From Myotis daubentonii (Eukaryota > Chordata > Mammalia > Chiroptera > Vespertilionidae), in NCBI RefSeq assembly GCF_963259705.1, contig NC_081846.1, forward strand, positions 89,664,641 to 89,728,640: a stretch of 64,000 nucleotides of DNA, given 5' to 3'. Every line of letters begins with the position of its first letter. The first letter of the stretch is position 1. Below are positions 35,838-48,347 of the stretch, one piece after another. The translations under genes were made by a program, and so were the position numbers. Below the pieces are notes generated by a model, which did not search any database, had not been told where the DNA came from, and saw only the letters and a program-made list of their open reading frames with translations.

Positions 35838-36029
35838 CAGCGGTTCTCAACCTGTGGGTCGCGAACAATGAAAATACATCCTGCATATCAGATATTTACA
35901 TTACGATTCATAACAGTAGCAAAATTACAGTTATGAAGTAGCAACAAAAATGATTTTATGGTTGGGGGTCACTACAACATGAGGAACTGTATTAAAGGGT
36001 CGCAGCGTTAGGAAGGTTGAGAACCACTG
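35838..36029. mobile_element. SPIN-type nonautonomous hAT element
   Basis: Ends cagcggttctcaacctg and ggttgagaaccactg are inverted repeats. The interior (tgcatatcagatatttacat, acagttatgaagtagcaac) matches SPIN, a hAT superfamily element known to have moved horizontally among tetrapods including vespertilionid bats. The 8-bp flanks do not match, so the target duplication has decayed or been lost. Confidence 0.88.
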
Positions 36030-36382
36030 CCTGATCTTCTGGGCTCTGCATTCCCTGTCCAATCTGGCCCTTTTCCCAGGGTAGACTGATAGGTCTCTGT
36101 GGTCCCCATCTTGGCTCCTATTGCACATGTGCTTACCTCCCCCCATAGTCTGGGCAAGTGGACCCCGAAGATTGAAAAGTTGGTCCTTCCTCCCTATATA
36201 GGAGAGGGAGGGTTGTTGATGTTGCGATCTCCTGGGGTGTCTATAAATAGGGCAACTTCCTTGCAAAGCAGGCTTATGCTCCCTAGTTTATTATGCTCAA
36301 TAATATCTGATTACCTTTGTTTCCTTTCATATTAATATCTAGCTATCTAGGCTAACAGTACCATTTGTAAGTTTCCTTCCTT

Positions 36383-36418
36383 ATTTATTTATTTATTTAT
36401 TTACTTATTTATTTTGTC
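36383..36418 (+). repeat. (TTTA)n tract at L1 3' end
   Basis: Tetranucleotide repeats ttat in the likely tail of the antisense L1 that follows. Confidence 0.8.
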
Positions 36419-36459
36419 AAATGTGTGCTTTTTTATCTTTATTGTTAAAAGTATTACAC

Positions 36460-36677
36460 GCCGAAACCGGTTTGGCTCAGTGGATAGAGCGTCAGCCTGC
36501 GGACTGAAGGGTCCCAGGTTCAATTCCGGTCAAGGTCATGTACCTGGGTTGCGGGCACATCCCCACTGGGGGATGTGCAGGAGGCAGCTGATCAATGTAT
36601 CTCTCTCATCGATGTTTCTGACTCTCTATCCCTCTCCCTTCCTCTCTGTAAAAAAATCAATAAAATATATTTTAAAA
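36460..36677 (+). repeat. Ves SINE
   Basis: Perfect duplication aaaagtattacac at 36447-36459 and 36678-36690. A and B boxes are well preserved. Confidence 0.92.
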
Positions 36678-36989
36678 AAAAGTATTACACATATCCCCTT
36701 CCTGCTCGCCCCCCCCCCCCCCCATGACCACATCCAGCCTATGTGTGCTCCCCCACCCCTCCCACACTCTAGGCCTTAACCGCCATATTGTCTGTATTCA
36801 CAGATTATGCATATATTCATATAAATTCTTTGGTTGATTACCTCCCACCCACCCACCCTCCCCTGCTTTCCATCTGAGATTCTGTACTCTCTTCCATGCT
36901 TCCAAGTCTTTGGGTACACTCCATTCGTCAGTTTATTTTGTTAATTAGATTCCACATATGAGTGAGATCATGTGATACTTGTCTTTCTC

Positions 36990-39900
36990 TGACTGGCTTA
37001 TTTCACTTAGCATGATCCTTTCCAGGCCCCTCCATGCTGTCTCAAAGGGTAAGAGAGTCTTCTTTTCTACACCTTCATAGTATTCCATGGTATAAATGTA
37101 TGACAGCATTTTTATCCACTCATCTACTGATGGTCAGGCAGTTAGGCTGTTTCTAGATCTTATCTACTATAAATTGTGCTGTTATGAACATAGAGTTGCA
37201 TACATTCTTTCTGATTGGTGTTTCAGGTTTCTTAGGAATATTCCTAGAAGTGGGATCACTGAGTCAAATAGCAGTACTATCTTTAATTTTTTGAGGGAGC
37301 TCCATACTGTTTTCCATAATGGCTGTACCAGTCTGCATTCCCACCAGCAGTGTACTAGGGCTCCCTTTTCTCCACAACCTCACCAGAACTTGCCATTTGT
37401 TGATTCATTGATGATAGCCATTCTGAGAGGTATGGGGTGATATCTCATTGTCGTTTTAATTTGCACCTCTGATGATCAATGACTTTGAACATTTCTTCAT
37501 ATGTCTCTCAGTCATCTGTATGTCCACTTTGGAGAAGTGTCTACTTAGGACCTGTGCCCATTTTTTAATTGGATTGTTTGTTTTCCTTTTGTTAAGTTGT
37601 ATGAGTTCCTTATATATTTTAGATATTAACACTTTATTAGATGTATCATTGCCAAATATGTTCTCCGATACATTGGGATCCCTTTTTGTTTAGTTGATGG
37701 TCTCTTTTGTTGTGCAAAAGCTTTCTATTTTGACGTAGTCCTATTTGTTTATTTTCTCCTTAGTTTCCTTTGCCCTAGGAGATATATTCTTAAACATATT
37801 GCTACTAGAAATGTCTGAGATTTTGGTTCCAGTGGTTCCTTAGAGGATTTTTATGGTTTTATGACTTACATTTAGGTCTTTCATCCACCTTGAGTTTATT
37901 CTTGTGTAGGTGTAAGTTGGTGGTCAGTTTCATTTTTTTTTGCATATATCGGTCCAATTTTCCAAATACCATTTATTGAAGAGGCTGTCTTGACTCCACT
38001 GTATGCTCCCTCCTCCTCTGTCAAATATTAACTGATCATAACGGTTTGATTGAATTTCTGAGGGTTTCTGTTCTGTTCCATTGATCTATAGGCTAGTTCT
38101 TATGCCAGTACCAGGTTGTTTTGATTACGGTGACTTTGTATTACAACTTGACTAGAGGCCCGGAGCACAAAATTTCTGCATGGGGGGAGTGTGTCCCTCA
38201 TCCCAGCCTGCACTGTCTCCGATTTGGGACCCCTTGAGGGATGTGTGACTGCCCGTTTAGGCTTGATTCCACGGTGGGATCAGGCCTAGATGGGCAGCCA
38301 GACATCCCTCTCACAATCCAGGACTGTTGGCTCCCAACCACTCACCTGCCTGCCTGCCTGATTGCCCCTAACCACTCCCCTGGCATCCTGATCGATGCCT
38401 GACTGCTCCCCTGCCGGTCCACTTGCCCCCAACTGCCTTTCCCTGCAGGCCTGGTTCCCCCCAACTGCCTTCCCTTGCAGGCCTTATCACCCCCAACTGC
38501 CCTCCCTTTCAGGCCTGGTCCCTCCCAACTGCCCTACCATGCCAGCCATCTTGTGGTGGCCATCTTGTATGTTGGAGTGATGATCAATTTGCATATTACT
38601 CTTTTATTAGATAGGATATCTGGTGTTGTCATTCCTCCAATTTTGTTCTTCTTTCTCAATATTGCTGCAGCTATTTGGGGTCTTTTTTGGTTCCATATAA
38701 ATTTTTTGAGTATTTTTTCTAGATCTTTGAATTATGCTGTTGGGATTTTAATAAAGGTATGGGGTGATATCTCATTGTCATTTTAATTTGCATCTCTGAT
38801 AATCAATGAGTGCCTTTAGTGGTACAGACATTTTAATGATGTTAATTCTACAAGTCCATGAATATAGTATATTCTTCCAGTTCTTTATGCATATCTCTAT
38901 CTCTTTTTTCAATGTACTGTAGTTTTCTGAATACAAGATTTTTACCTCATTGGTTAAGTTTACTCCTAAGTATCTTAATTTTTTTGTTTCAATAGTAAAT
39001 GGGATTGTTTGTATAGTTTCTATTTCTGAGAATTCATTATTAGTGTATAAAAAAGCCATCAATTTTTGGGTGATGATTTTGTATCCTACTATATTGCCAA
39101 ATTCATGTATTATAGTAAATCTAGGAGCTTTTGGTGGAGTCTTTAGGGTTTTCTTTGTACAATATCATGTCGGCTGCATAAAATGAGAGTTTTACTTCCT
39201 CCTTTCCAATTTGTATGCTTTTTATTTCTTCTTCTTTTCTGGTCCAGTATTATGTTGAATAAGAGTGGTGAAAGCAGACATCCCTGTTTTGCTCCTGTAC
39301 TTCAATGGTTTTAGTTTTTGGCCATTGAGTATGATGTTCACAGTAGGTTTGTCATATATGGCCTTTATTATGTGAGAGCTACTTCCTCTATTCAAACTTT
39401 GCTGAGAGTTTTAACAAAAATGGGTGTTCAATTTTGCCCAATGCTTTTTCTATCTATTGGTATGATCATGTGATTTTTGTCTTTCAATATGTTTATGCAA
39501 AAATCCCACTTGATCAAGGTGTATGATCTTTTTAATATATTGTTGGATCTGATTTGCTAATATTTTGTTGAGGATTTTAGCATCTATGTTCATCAGGAAT
39601 ATTGGCCTATAATTCCCTTTCTTTTTAGTGTCTTTATCTGGTTTTGGAATTAGGATAATGCTGGCCTCATAAAAGAGCTTGGGAGTGTTCCTTCCTCTTG
39701 GAGTTTTTGGAATAGTTTGAGGAGTATAGGTGTTAGTTCTTTGAATGTTTGGTAAAACTCACCTGTGAAAATATCCAGACCCTAGCTTTTGTTTGCTGAG
39801 AGTTTATTTTATTTTTTTTAATTCCTCCTTCTGTTTCCTATTCAGGTTTTCTGATTCTTCCTGATTCAGTTTTGGGAGATGGTATTTTTCTAGGAGTTTG

Positions 39901-41195
39901 TCCATTTCATCCACATTGTCCAGCTTATTGGTATATAGTTAGTTGTTCATAGCATTATCTTACAAACCTTTGTATTTCTGCGGTGTCAGTGGTTAATTCT
40001 CCACTTTCATTTTTGATTTTATTTATTAGAGTCCTCACTCTTTGTTTCTTGATGAGTCTGTCTAACAGTTCATCAATCTTGCTTATTCTTTCAAAGAACC
40101 AGCTCTTGGTTCCATTGATTTTTTTTTTTTTTGTATTTTTTAGTCTTTACGTCATTATTTCTGCTCTAATCTTTATTATTTTCTTCCTTCTACTTACTCT
40201 AAGCTTTTCTTGTTATTCTCTTTCTAATGTTATAAGTTGTAGGGTTAAATATAAACTATTATTAATTTTTGTTTGTTTTCTTGTTTTTAGGTAAGTCTGT
40301 AGTGCTATGAACTTCCCTCTCAGGACTGCTTTTGTGGTGTCCCAGTGATTTTGGCTTGTTACATGTTAATTTTCATTTGTTTCCAGGAAGGTTTTGATTT
40401 CTTTCTTCATCACATTGGTAACCCATTCATTGTTCAATAACATACTATTTAGCCTCCATGTGTTTGAATGTTTTTTGGTGCTTTAACTGTAGTTGATTTT
40501 TAATTTCCTTCACTTGTGATCTTAGAAAATTCTTAATATTATTTCAATCTTATGGAACTTTTAGAGACTTGTTTTGTGTCCTAACAGGTGTTCTAGCTTT
40601 GTTAATGACCCATGTGCACATGAGATGAATGTATATTCTGCAGCCCTGAGGTGAAATGTTCTATAAATGTCAATTAAATCAATCTGATCCAGTGTGTCCT
40701 TTAGTGTCACTGTTTCCTTGTTAATGTTTGTCTTGAATATACATCCAGTGAAGTAATCTGGGTGTTAGAGTCCACTATATGACTGTTTTGTTATCATTAT
40801 CACCATTAAAATACTCTAAAAGAATTTTTATATGTTTTGGTGCTCCTATATTAGGTGCATGTATGTTTTCCAGTGTTATATCCTTTTGTTGGATCTATCC
40901 TTTTAGTATTGTGTAGTCACCTTTGATGTCTGTTGTGATGGCCTTTATTTGAAGTCTATTTTCTCCAGATATGTGTATTGCTACCCCAGATTTTATTTTA
41001 TTTTCCATTTCCATGTAATTTTTTTTTCATCCCTTCATTATCATCCTGTGTGAGTTTTTTTTGTTCTGATATGGGTCTCTTGTAGACACTATATAGTTGT
41101 GTCAAGTTTTGTATCCATTTGCTTACCCTATGTCTTTTGAATGGAGCATTTAATCCATTTAAGGTTATTATTGATACGTATTTATTTATTGCCAT
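36990..41195 (-). pseudogene. L1 ORF2 remnant
   Basis: The endonuclease start (SIITLNGLNAPFKRHR) lies near 41140-41190. RT text runs through 39.3-40.0 kb and the C-terminal domain to about 37.0 kb. Interrupted by a Helitron (38152-38611) and by many stops. A 55-bp stretch at 38755-38809 duplicates 37428-37482 and replaces the expected local text. It would encode endonuclease and reverse transcriptase; it is dead. Confidence 0.82.
38152..38611 (-). mobile_element. HeliBat-type nonautonomous Helitron
   Basis: CTAG after A (38151) and GA before T (38612). Core repeats cccccaactgcc-ccctgcaggcc recur at 38420-38525. The L1 text resumes on the far side. Confidence 0.9.
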
Positions 41196-41295
41196 ATTAA
41201 TTATGTATGCCTAGGTTTCCCTCTCTATTTAATCTTATCATACAGCAATCTCTTTAGCATTTCTTATAGTGCTGGCTTGATGGTGATGAATTCCT

Positions 41296-42107
41296 TTAGC
41301 CATTTGTTTGCTTATTTTCGAAGCTCTTTATTTCACTCTCCATTTTGAATGAGAGCTTTGCTGGATATAGTAATCTTGGTTTCAGATTCTTGCTTCCCAT
41401 TACCATGAGTACCTCATGCCATTCCCTTCTGGCCTGTAGAATTTCCGATGAGAAATCACATGACAGTCTTATGGGAGCTCTTTTGTAGTTTACAGTTTGC
41501 TTTTCTCTTGCTGCCTTTAAGATTCTCTCTTTGTCTTTAATTTTTGCCATGTTAATTATGATGTGTCTGAGCATGGGACTGTTTGGGTTCTTCATGCTTG
41601 GGACTCTGCCTCCTGAACTTGTGTGACATTTTCTTTCATCATGTTAGGAAAGTTATCTGTCATTATTTCCTCAAACAAGTTCTCTATCTCGTTCTCTCTT
41701 TCTTCCTATTCTTGCCCAGCTACTACGTGAATATTGTTTCTTTTCATATTGTCACACAACTTCCTTAAGCGGTCCTCCTTTTTTCTAGTTGTTTTTTTTT
41801 TTTGGGGGGGGGGGTGTCTCTGATTGAGAGATTTTTGTACCCTGTCTTCTACTTCACTGATCTGATCCTCGACTTCCCCTAATCTCCTGTGTATTTATTC
41901 CATTGTGTTCTTTATTTGTGCTCTGTTACTCTTTATTTCCAACTGTACTTTTTTCATAATTACTATATCTTTTCTCATGCTGTTGAACATCTTTACCATC
42001 ATTATTCTGAATTCTATAGCAGATAAATGTTTTATCTCCATTTTGTGTGTCTCTTCTTCTAGAGAATTCTTTTGTTCTTTCATTTTGGGGTTGTTATATG
42101 TCTGCAT
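41296..42107 (-). pseudogene. L1 ORF1 remnant
   Basis: C-terminal RNA-binding portion at 41296-41595 (RHIIINMAKIKDKERILKAA, ARREWHEV, LLYPAKLSF) and coiled-coil portion at 41895-42107. Stops and a homopolymer run near 41792-41815 break the region between. Related to, but distinct from, the HAL1 ORF1s here. Confidence 0.82.
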
Positions 42108-43320
42108 ATTTTGGCTGCCTGTTTGAGTTTGTAACTATGTATTAGGTAGATCTGCTACCCCTCTAAATCTCTGGTGCAGAACAGTTTCAAATGCCTTTTC
42201 TGACTAATTATATCAGGCAAATACTCAAAGGCTCCAGAGACCACCTCTGCCTGCAAACTGATCAGATCAGTCTTGAGTAGCCCTCAGGCAATCATCCACA
42301 ACTGTGGCAAATTTTTTTCCAACAGGATGGAACAATAGCTTCTGCCTAGAGGCTAATTGTTATTCTCAGCCTCTTATTGGCCTCAGAAACTCCACACCAT
42401 AGAGCAAGGTGTTTTCTAATAGGTTAGGTCAATTGTCTTTCCCCCAGGCAAAATTGCCTGGATAGCAAATGTCTATATATAAAAGATGACCTCCACATCG
42501 TGAGGCAATGGCTGAGCCCAGGAAACTGGGATGTCTGCCTTCTGAGCTCAAACTCCCAAGCCCCCAAACCTGGCTTCTGCTCACACAGCTCCAGTCCAAT
42601 CTTCCCTCCCTTTGCCAGAGCACAATGTGAGTGGCTGCACACAGAATTTTGTGCATTGGTATTTTAAGAGGGTGCCTGCATTTTCAGCTGACTTTCCCTA
42701 GCAAATAGCAGCCCTGCTACTTTTACAGCCAGATGTTATGTGGGCACCTTTCTCAGTTCTGGTACTCTCTGCTGTGGGGTCCAATTTGGGGATTAGACCC
42801 CAGTGTTCTCAGTGGCAACCCCCCACAACTGAGATATCTCTCCAGAACTTCAGCTGTCTGTAGGACCCCACCCGGCCCTTTCATGCCTCCACCCTTCCTA
42901 CCAATCTCTATGTGGTCTCCTCTTTCCATCCTTGGTTATCAGGGTTCTCTCCAGCTAGTCTTCAGTTGATTATTCAAGCTGTTTGTGTGTGTGTGTGTTT
43001 TGTTTCTTTTTAGTTGTAATTCCTATTTGGTCCTGGAAGCATGTCTGCGTAGCATGCACTTACTCCACTGACATTTTTAATCTAATCTGGGTGATTTTAA
43101 AAAATGATTTGCTATTGATTTCAGTACCTGATATAAGGAGGCACACATTGCTCTTAATACAACTTACATATAATTATGTGGAATACATATTACATTTCAT
43201 CCCAGTGTAGGGGCATCTCAATCCTATTATATTATTTTTGGTACCCTACATTAAGTTTGGGGTTATGTGCATTATTCCATGATCAGCATGTACAAGACTA
43301 CACTGTTGAAGAGACATTAC

Positions 43321-43742
43321 AGCACAGTGGTTGAGGGGGTTCTAGAAATAAATGGCTATGTATTGGCTGCCTGACTCTAGCCAAATTACTTGACCTTTCC
43401 ATGTCTCAGTTTCCTCTGTGGCATTCATCTCCAAAGCCAAGAAGAGTGTTATTCAGAAAGCTTTGGGTGTCTATGAAGATGCCCTCAAAGAGCTCTGGAT
43501 TGCAGTGAAAGAAAACAGGTGTTTTTTACAAAGATGTCAATTTAGGAGGATGGGCCACTAATGTGGAATCTTACATCATAACTAGTCAAGTTCATTACTT
43601 TAATAAACTTGCCATTTCTCAATCTGTAAAATAAAGGCAAGAGTACTTAGCCTTTAAGATATTTGTAAGTATTCTTATTCAACACATATAAACCCTTACA
43701 ACAGTGGTTAGCACTGACTAAACACAATGAATCAAGCAATTG
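43321..43742 (+). repeat. MIR SINE, split
   Basis: MIR text at 43321-43412 (acttgacctttccatgtctcag, shortened) resumes at 43612 (tctcaatctgtaaaat to about 43742). The 200 bp between carries an ERV-LTR-like piece at 43495-43590, related to 34544-34740 but partly inverted. Confidence 0.7.
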
Positions 43743-44227
43743 TTATAGTCATTGATTTTCATGCCCAGAATAGATAATACCCTTTCACCTGCCTCAGAGA
43801 ATCTATCTTAATCAACTAATTCCTATAGATTCCGCATGTCAAACTAGCTCTTTGAGAGCATTTTATAAATAGCCAAAGATTCCTGGTAAACATTCTTATT
43901 GGCTTTGGAGATGAATGCCACAGGTACTTGCTTCACCTAAGTCAAATATGCTCATGGGAGGGATATTATTCAACTCTGCTTTAACATTTTAAGATGCTGT
44001 CTATGTTCTGGCGAGTTGATTTCCAGCAATGGCAGTGAATGGCCTCATCACCTGTGCTTAGGATGAAGGTACCAGACTGAAAAAGGATCTATTAAACAGG
44101 TACAAGGTGCATTACTTGGAACTATTAATATATATGGCTTTAGTGAAAGGTGTTTGGAAGCTTCGAAGAACCTTTATGTAATCTCTTCCAATCACACCCT
44201 CTCCCCCAAAGATTTAGATTTCACATG

Positions 44228-44460
44228 TACATCTTTAAAAATGTTTATTGAATTTATTGGGATGACATTGGTTAACAAAATTATATAGGCTTCAGGTGTA
44301 CAATTATATTATACATCATCTGCATAGTGTATTGTATATTCACCACCCCAAATCAATTCACCTTCTGTTCTGTCACCATTTATCCCCTCTTTATCTCTGT
44401 GTACCTTCCCCATACCGCTTTTCCTCTGGTAATCACCATACTGTGTAGATCTTGAATTCT
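44228..44460 (-). mobile_element. L1 3' end fragment
   Basis: Antisense text (tgaatttattgggatgacat, gtacaattatattatacatc) of an older L1 3'UTR; a related one is at 52645. Confidence 0.7.
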
Positions 44461-44487
44461 AAATACACACATACATATGTGTGGCTG

Positions 44488-44498
44488 ACACAGACACA

Positions 44499-44548
<50 letters not shown>
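44488..44548 (+). repeat. (CA)n microsatellite
   Basis: Interrupted then perfect CA repeats of about 60 bp. Confidence 0.95.
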
Positions 44549-44549
<1 letters not shown>

Positions 44550-45497
44550 TGTGTTAACATCTTCCTAAAATTGAAAATATTATTTAATCATTCCATCACT
44601 TAATATAAATTAAGAGCTTTCTGAAAATTTTGCAATACCATATTTTGGACTAAGACATGGAAAAGTCTAAGCCCTCTTTTATGTGATAAAACTATTGAAG
44701 TTACGTTTATTATGGTTCAGCTGAAGCAAAAGTAACCCAAGGGCATGGAAGAAGTAATAAATCAACATATAGAAACAGAGTAAGCTTGAAATCGCCAAGG
44801 AGATAAAAGGTAACCAATGAAAGTGAATTACCTTGGCAAATGGGAAAGTTTGAGATACAGAAATAAAATAGGAACATATTGAATCCAACGTAAGATCTGG
44901 AGACAGTATTTGCTGTTTTCTTCCATGTAACCCAAATTGTAGCATAATGATTAGCTTAGTGAAGATTTAAGTAGCTTTAAACAGAATAAAATAAACATTT
45001 ATTCCCAATTGGAATTCAAAATTTTTTCTCAACCTAAAGAGTGAGGCCTGACTTATACCAAATGACATGAGAAGTATGCTGATTTCTTTTATTACACATA
45101 CAGCTCCCTGAGGCAGGGCCAGCTGGTGAACATTCATGTAAACCTGTACACTCTGAGCTCTTATTTACAAGGCATTAATAATACATCAGGAAGACAAAGG
45201 GATACTCCAAACAATAAACTCTAACAGCTCTGAGCTATGTTGTAATGCTGCTCTTTCCCCAGGCCAAGTTATATCACAGTTTTTTCTTGTGGCTGAAATT
45301 TCTTTTCCTTATTTTTAGTAAGCTCCCTCTGCAGGGGCAGGATTATGTTTCCAAACTTGAATCATCTTGATGTGAGAACCTAAATAGAGTACAATTTTTT
45401 AAAAAGTATTTTCTCTGGACCATTCTTGTCTCTTTTTATAGACCTGTGATTGCCAGGTTTCAGCATGACTCAAGAGGCCACAGGGAGAACTTAAGTC
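44549..45497. other. No recognised feature
   Basis: AT-rich text without recognised repeats or coding potential. Confidence 0.4.
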
Positions 45498-45501
45498 ACC
45501 T

Positions 45502-46332
45502 TCTTGCTGGAGAAAGTGGAGTCCCTTTATGGACTGCAAGGAAGGCATTCCAGGGACCCAAGTGTGAGAGATTGTAATATGGTAAGAGTTATTTTGGATG
45601 GAAATACAAGGCTGCCCCCAGGTCCCCGGGGTCTCATCTCCACCTGTTCCACTGTGGGAAAAGTTTTGCCTTGTCTTCATCAATCCCAGAACAAAGACCG
45701 GTGACCAGAGATTCTGTGCCATATTAAAGCTTAGCCCTTTGGAGCTTGTGTGGTCAAACATGCGTCCCCAAGAGCTGCTACAAAACGTGTCAACAAACAG
45801 GTGAGTGCAAGTTACTAGTAAGAGAGAGACTCCCCCCCCCCCCCCCCGCCTCCTACACACACACTTTGCTAGGCTTATCATATTACCTTATACTTGGGAA
45901 GGACCGGGTGCTTATTCAAACTAACCAAAAAGACGTGCCAAGCTTTCACAGGATTGCATTAGATCTCCCCAATAGCCAATCACTTTCCTAGATTTTCCCA
46001 GGTCCTGTGTTCCTTATCCAAGTTGATCCTTTTCCAGGGCTAGACTGACAGGCCTCTGTGGCTGCCAGCTTGGCTCCTATTGCACATGTGCTTGTCTTCC
46101 CCCACAGTCCGGGTGAGTTGATGTGGGAGGTTGAAAAGCCAGTCCTTCTTCCCTACGCAAGGGAGGAAGGGGTGTTATCACCTTTGTGGGACAATGCTAT
46201 GATCCCTGGGGTGCCTATGAATGCTGCATGTTCCCAGCAAAGCAGGCTTATGCTTCCTAGAGCATTATGTGTAATAGTGTTTGATTTCCTTTGCTGACTG
46301 CCTTTATTAATATCTAGGTACCTAGGCTAACA
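45502..46332 (-). mobile_element. Solo LTR, copy B
   Basis: 831 bp colinear with solo LTR A (35301-36357) without its SPIN and GA insertions. Ends antisense TGTTAGCC at 46332. Flanks acct and atct match 3 of 4. A 17-C run at 45831-45847 produces the long spurious antisense frame here. Confidence 0.75.
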
Positions 46333-46606
46333 ATCTAATTTTTCTGTTATCAAAGATTTTTGGTCTTTTTGAAGATTGATTACTTAAATAAAATGCATAT
46401 TTTCAAGGAAAATGAGAAAAGGTAGAAAAGCAGATCTAAAATTAAAATATAGGCAGAAATAAATATTTTGAGGAAGCAATGAAGTATTTTATATGCAGAT
46501 GAACATCTTTATTCTTTTAGGTATTTTTAAAACACAGCTGCCTATATATCATAAAAAAATGAAAACATGGTAAGAACTTATGAAGATACTTATAGAGCAT
46601 TGCTTG

Positions 46607-46760
46607 GTGGTTAACAGTGTGAGTTTGGGCATCTGGACTACTAGTTTCAAATCATAACTCCAAGTTGGTTAACTTCTATGTGCCTGTTGCCTCCTATATA
46701 AAGCAAGAATATCTATCTTATACTTATTTCTCGCTTGGAAAATTGTATTTATCAAATAAA
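46607..46760 (+). repeat. MIR SINE
   Basis: Sequence from gtggttaacagtgtgagttt through tggttaacttctatgtgcc follows the MIR core. Confidence 0.65.
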
Positions 46761-46964
46761 TGGATACTGTTACTGTATACTTTTATTTTTCTATTATTTT
46801 TCTTAGCATTAAGAAAGCTAATTGCCACATTCAAACTTAAAATTTGTGTTCCTGTTCTGCCTAAATAGTTCCAGTATCCGTGGATAATAATGTATTATTC
46901 AAAAGGGGAGCCCTCAGTGAGTTGTAGGACTATTTGGTTGCTGTATTTTCTACATCACCTTGAA

Positions 46965-47045
46965 ACGTGGCAGAATAGTGAGATATCTTTGGACACAAGC
47001 CTGAATATGAATCCCAAATTTTCCACTTGCCAATTCTGTGACAGC
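46965..47045 (+). repeat. MIR-like fragment
   Basis: gcagaatagtgagatatctttgg is shortened here; with ttccacttgccaattctgtg it resembles MIR. Weak. Confidence 0.4.
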
Positions 47046-47184
47046 AGAAATATTCTACTTCTATTGGGGTAAAAATGAAAGGAGACTTGACTTGGGGTGG
47101 TGAACACAAAATAAAATATAGTAAAACTTCAGTTTAATGGACTAATTTGGGTGAAGGTGTATTCTTAAAGCCAAAAATCCAATA

Positions 47185-47516
47185 CAGTAGTTCCTCAGGT
47201 TATGTCGGAGATGCATTCCTACCGCGCGATGTGACGCGATTTTCGCTGCAAGTCATAACCCACCTACATAAGCACCTATGTCACTCACATGGAGCACATA
47301 CACAGCAATAATGAAGTGAAACAGTAAAAAAAATTAAAAGAAAGATAACAATTCCTGACCTTTACTTGTGGTAAATACAGTAAATAATAAAAAAAACATA
47401 AAGCACATATGTACATACACTGAAATGATGGAACTTTTTTATATAAATTAATGGGAGATGGCGACGTAACCACGAAGCGATGTACATCGAGTCTTACAGA
47501 ACCTGAGGACTGCCTG
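47185..47516. mobile_element. pogo/Tigger-type MITE
   Basis: TA duplications at 47183-47184 and 47517-47518. Inverted ends cagtagttcctcaggtt and aacctgaggactgcctg. 332 bp without transposase. Confidence 0.85.
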
Positions 47517-47518
47517 TA

Positions 47519-48007
47519 TATAATAAAGTAGGTTTTTCCAAATATTTATGCTGAAAAATTGACAAATTAGTTTACTTGTTTTTACTTATGTAGACATGTT
47601 TCTGTAATTAACGTTATGAAAAATTCACAGAAAAGTTTTCCATATTTATTTCTATGTTTCACAGTAAGTTTAACTGTATACTGAACAGGTCTAGTAAATG
47701 GGTGCGTTGACCAGTCACCATGAGTAAACATGCCCACATGACGGGCGTGGTTTAGTGCATGTGGGAACATTGGCCTGCACACATTAAAACTGCTGCAGAA
47801 AGTCACACCACAGGACAACAGAACCAATTACCATGTGTGATCACTTGCTAATCATTCACTAGACATTGTTTACCAGAACTGATTCTTGGATTTAAATAGG
47901 TAAATCCAATATATATGACATATATAATATTTATTTAAGTCAGCAAAATTGCTACAGTGTTTTTTCCAACATATGGTCTATTCACTAAAATTTGTTAAAA
48001 ATAACAA
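47519..48007. other. No recognised feature
   Basis: Mixed sequence; nothing supported. Confidence 0.4.
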
Positions 48008-48347
48008 TCTATAATAATAAAAGCAGAATATGCTAATTAGACCGGACAGCTGAATGACCTTCCAGACATCATTCTCGACTTCCTTCCGGACAAAGCCACA
48101 GCACTGGGGCTGAGGCACAGGCAGTTAGGGGTGATCAGGCAGACAGGCAAACAGTTAGGGGTGATCAGGCAGGCAGGCAGGTGAATGGTTAGGAGCCAGC
48201 GGTCCTGGATTGTGAGAGTGATGTCTGACTGCCGGTTTAGAGCCAATCCCAACCAGCAGTCAGACATCCCCCAAGGGGTCCCAGATTGCGAGAGGGTGCA
48301 GGTTGGGCTGAGGGACAACCCACCCCCCCCCCGCACCGGGCCTCTAG
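48008..48347 (+). mobile_element. HeliBat-type nonautonomous Helitron
   Basis: TC after A (48007), 3' gggcctctag before T (48348). Repeated gttaggggtgatcaggcag units in the core. The 3' hairpin is degraded to a C-rich run near 48331. Confidence 0.9.

Larger units (their letters stand above)
35301..36357 (-). mobile_element. Solo LTR, copy A
   Basis: Antisense TG...CA ends with a perfect GTAC duplication at 35297-35300 and 36358-36361. AATAAA (reverse) at 35386-35391. Aligns along its length with 45502-46332. Contains a (GA)n tract and the SPIN element, both absent from copy B. Confidence 0.8.
36428..43075 (-). mobile_element. Near-full-length L1, antisense
   Basis: 3'UTR from 36428 (with a 14-C run near 36710), ORF2 C-terminal to N-terminal from about 36990 to 41195, ORF1 at 41300-42110, and 5'UTR to 43075. 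Carries a Ves SINE at 36460 and a Helitron at 38152. Stops throughout. Confidence 0.85.

Noticed and set aside
45399..45881. 160-residue antisense open frame
   Set aside because: It lies in solo LTR B and includes a glycine run from a 17-C tract. No ERV protein similarity.
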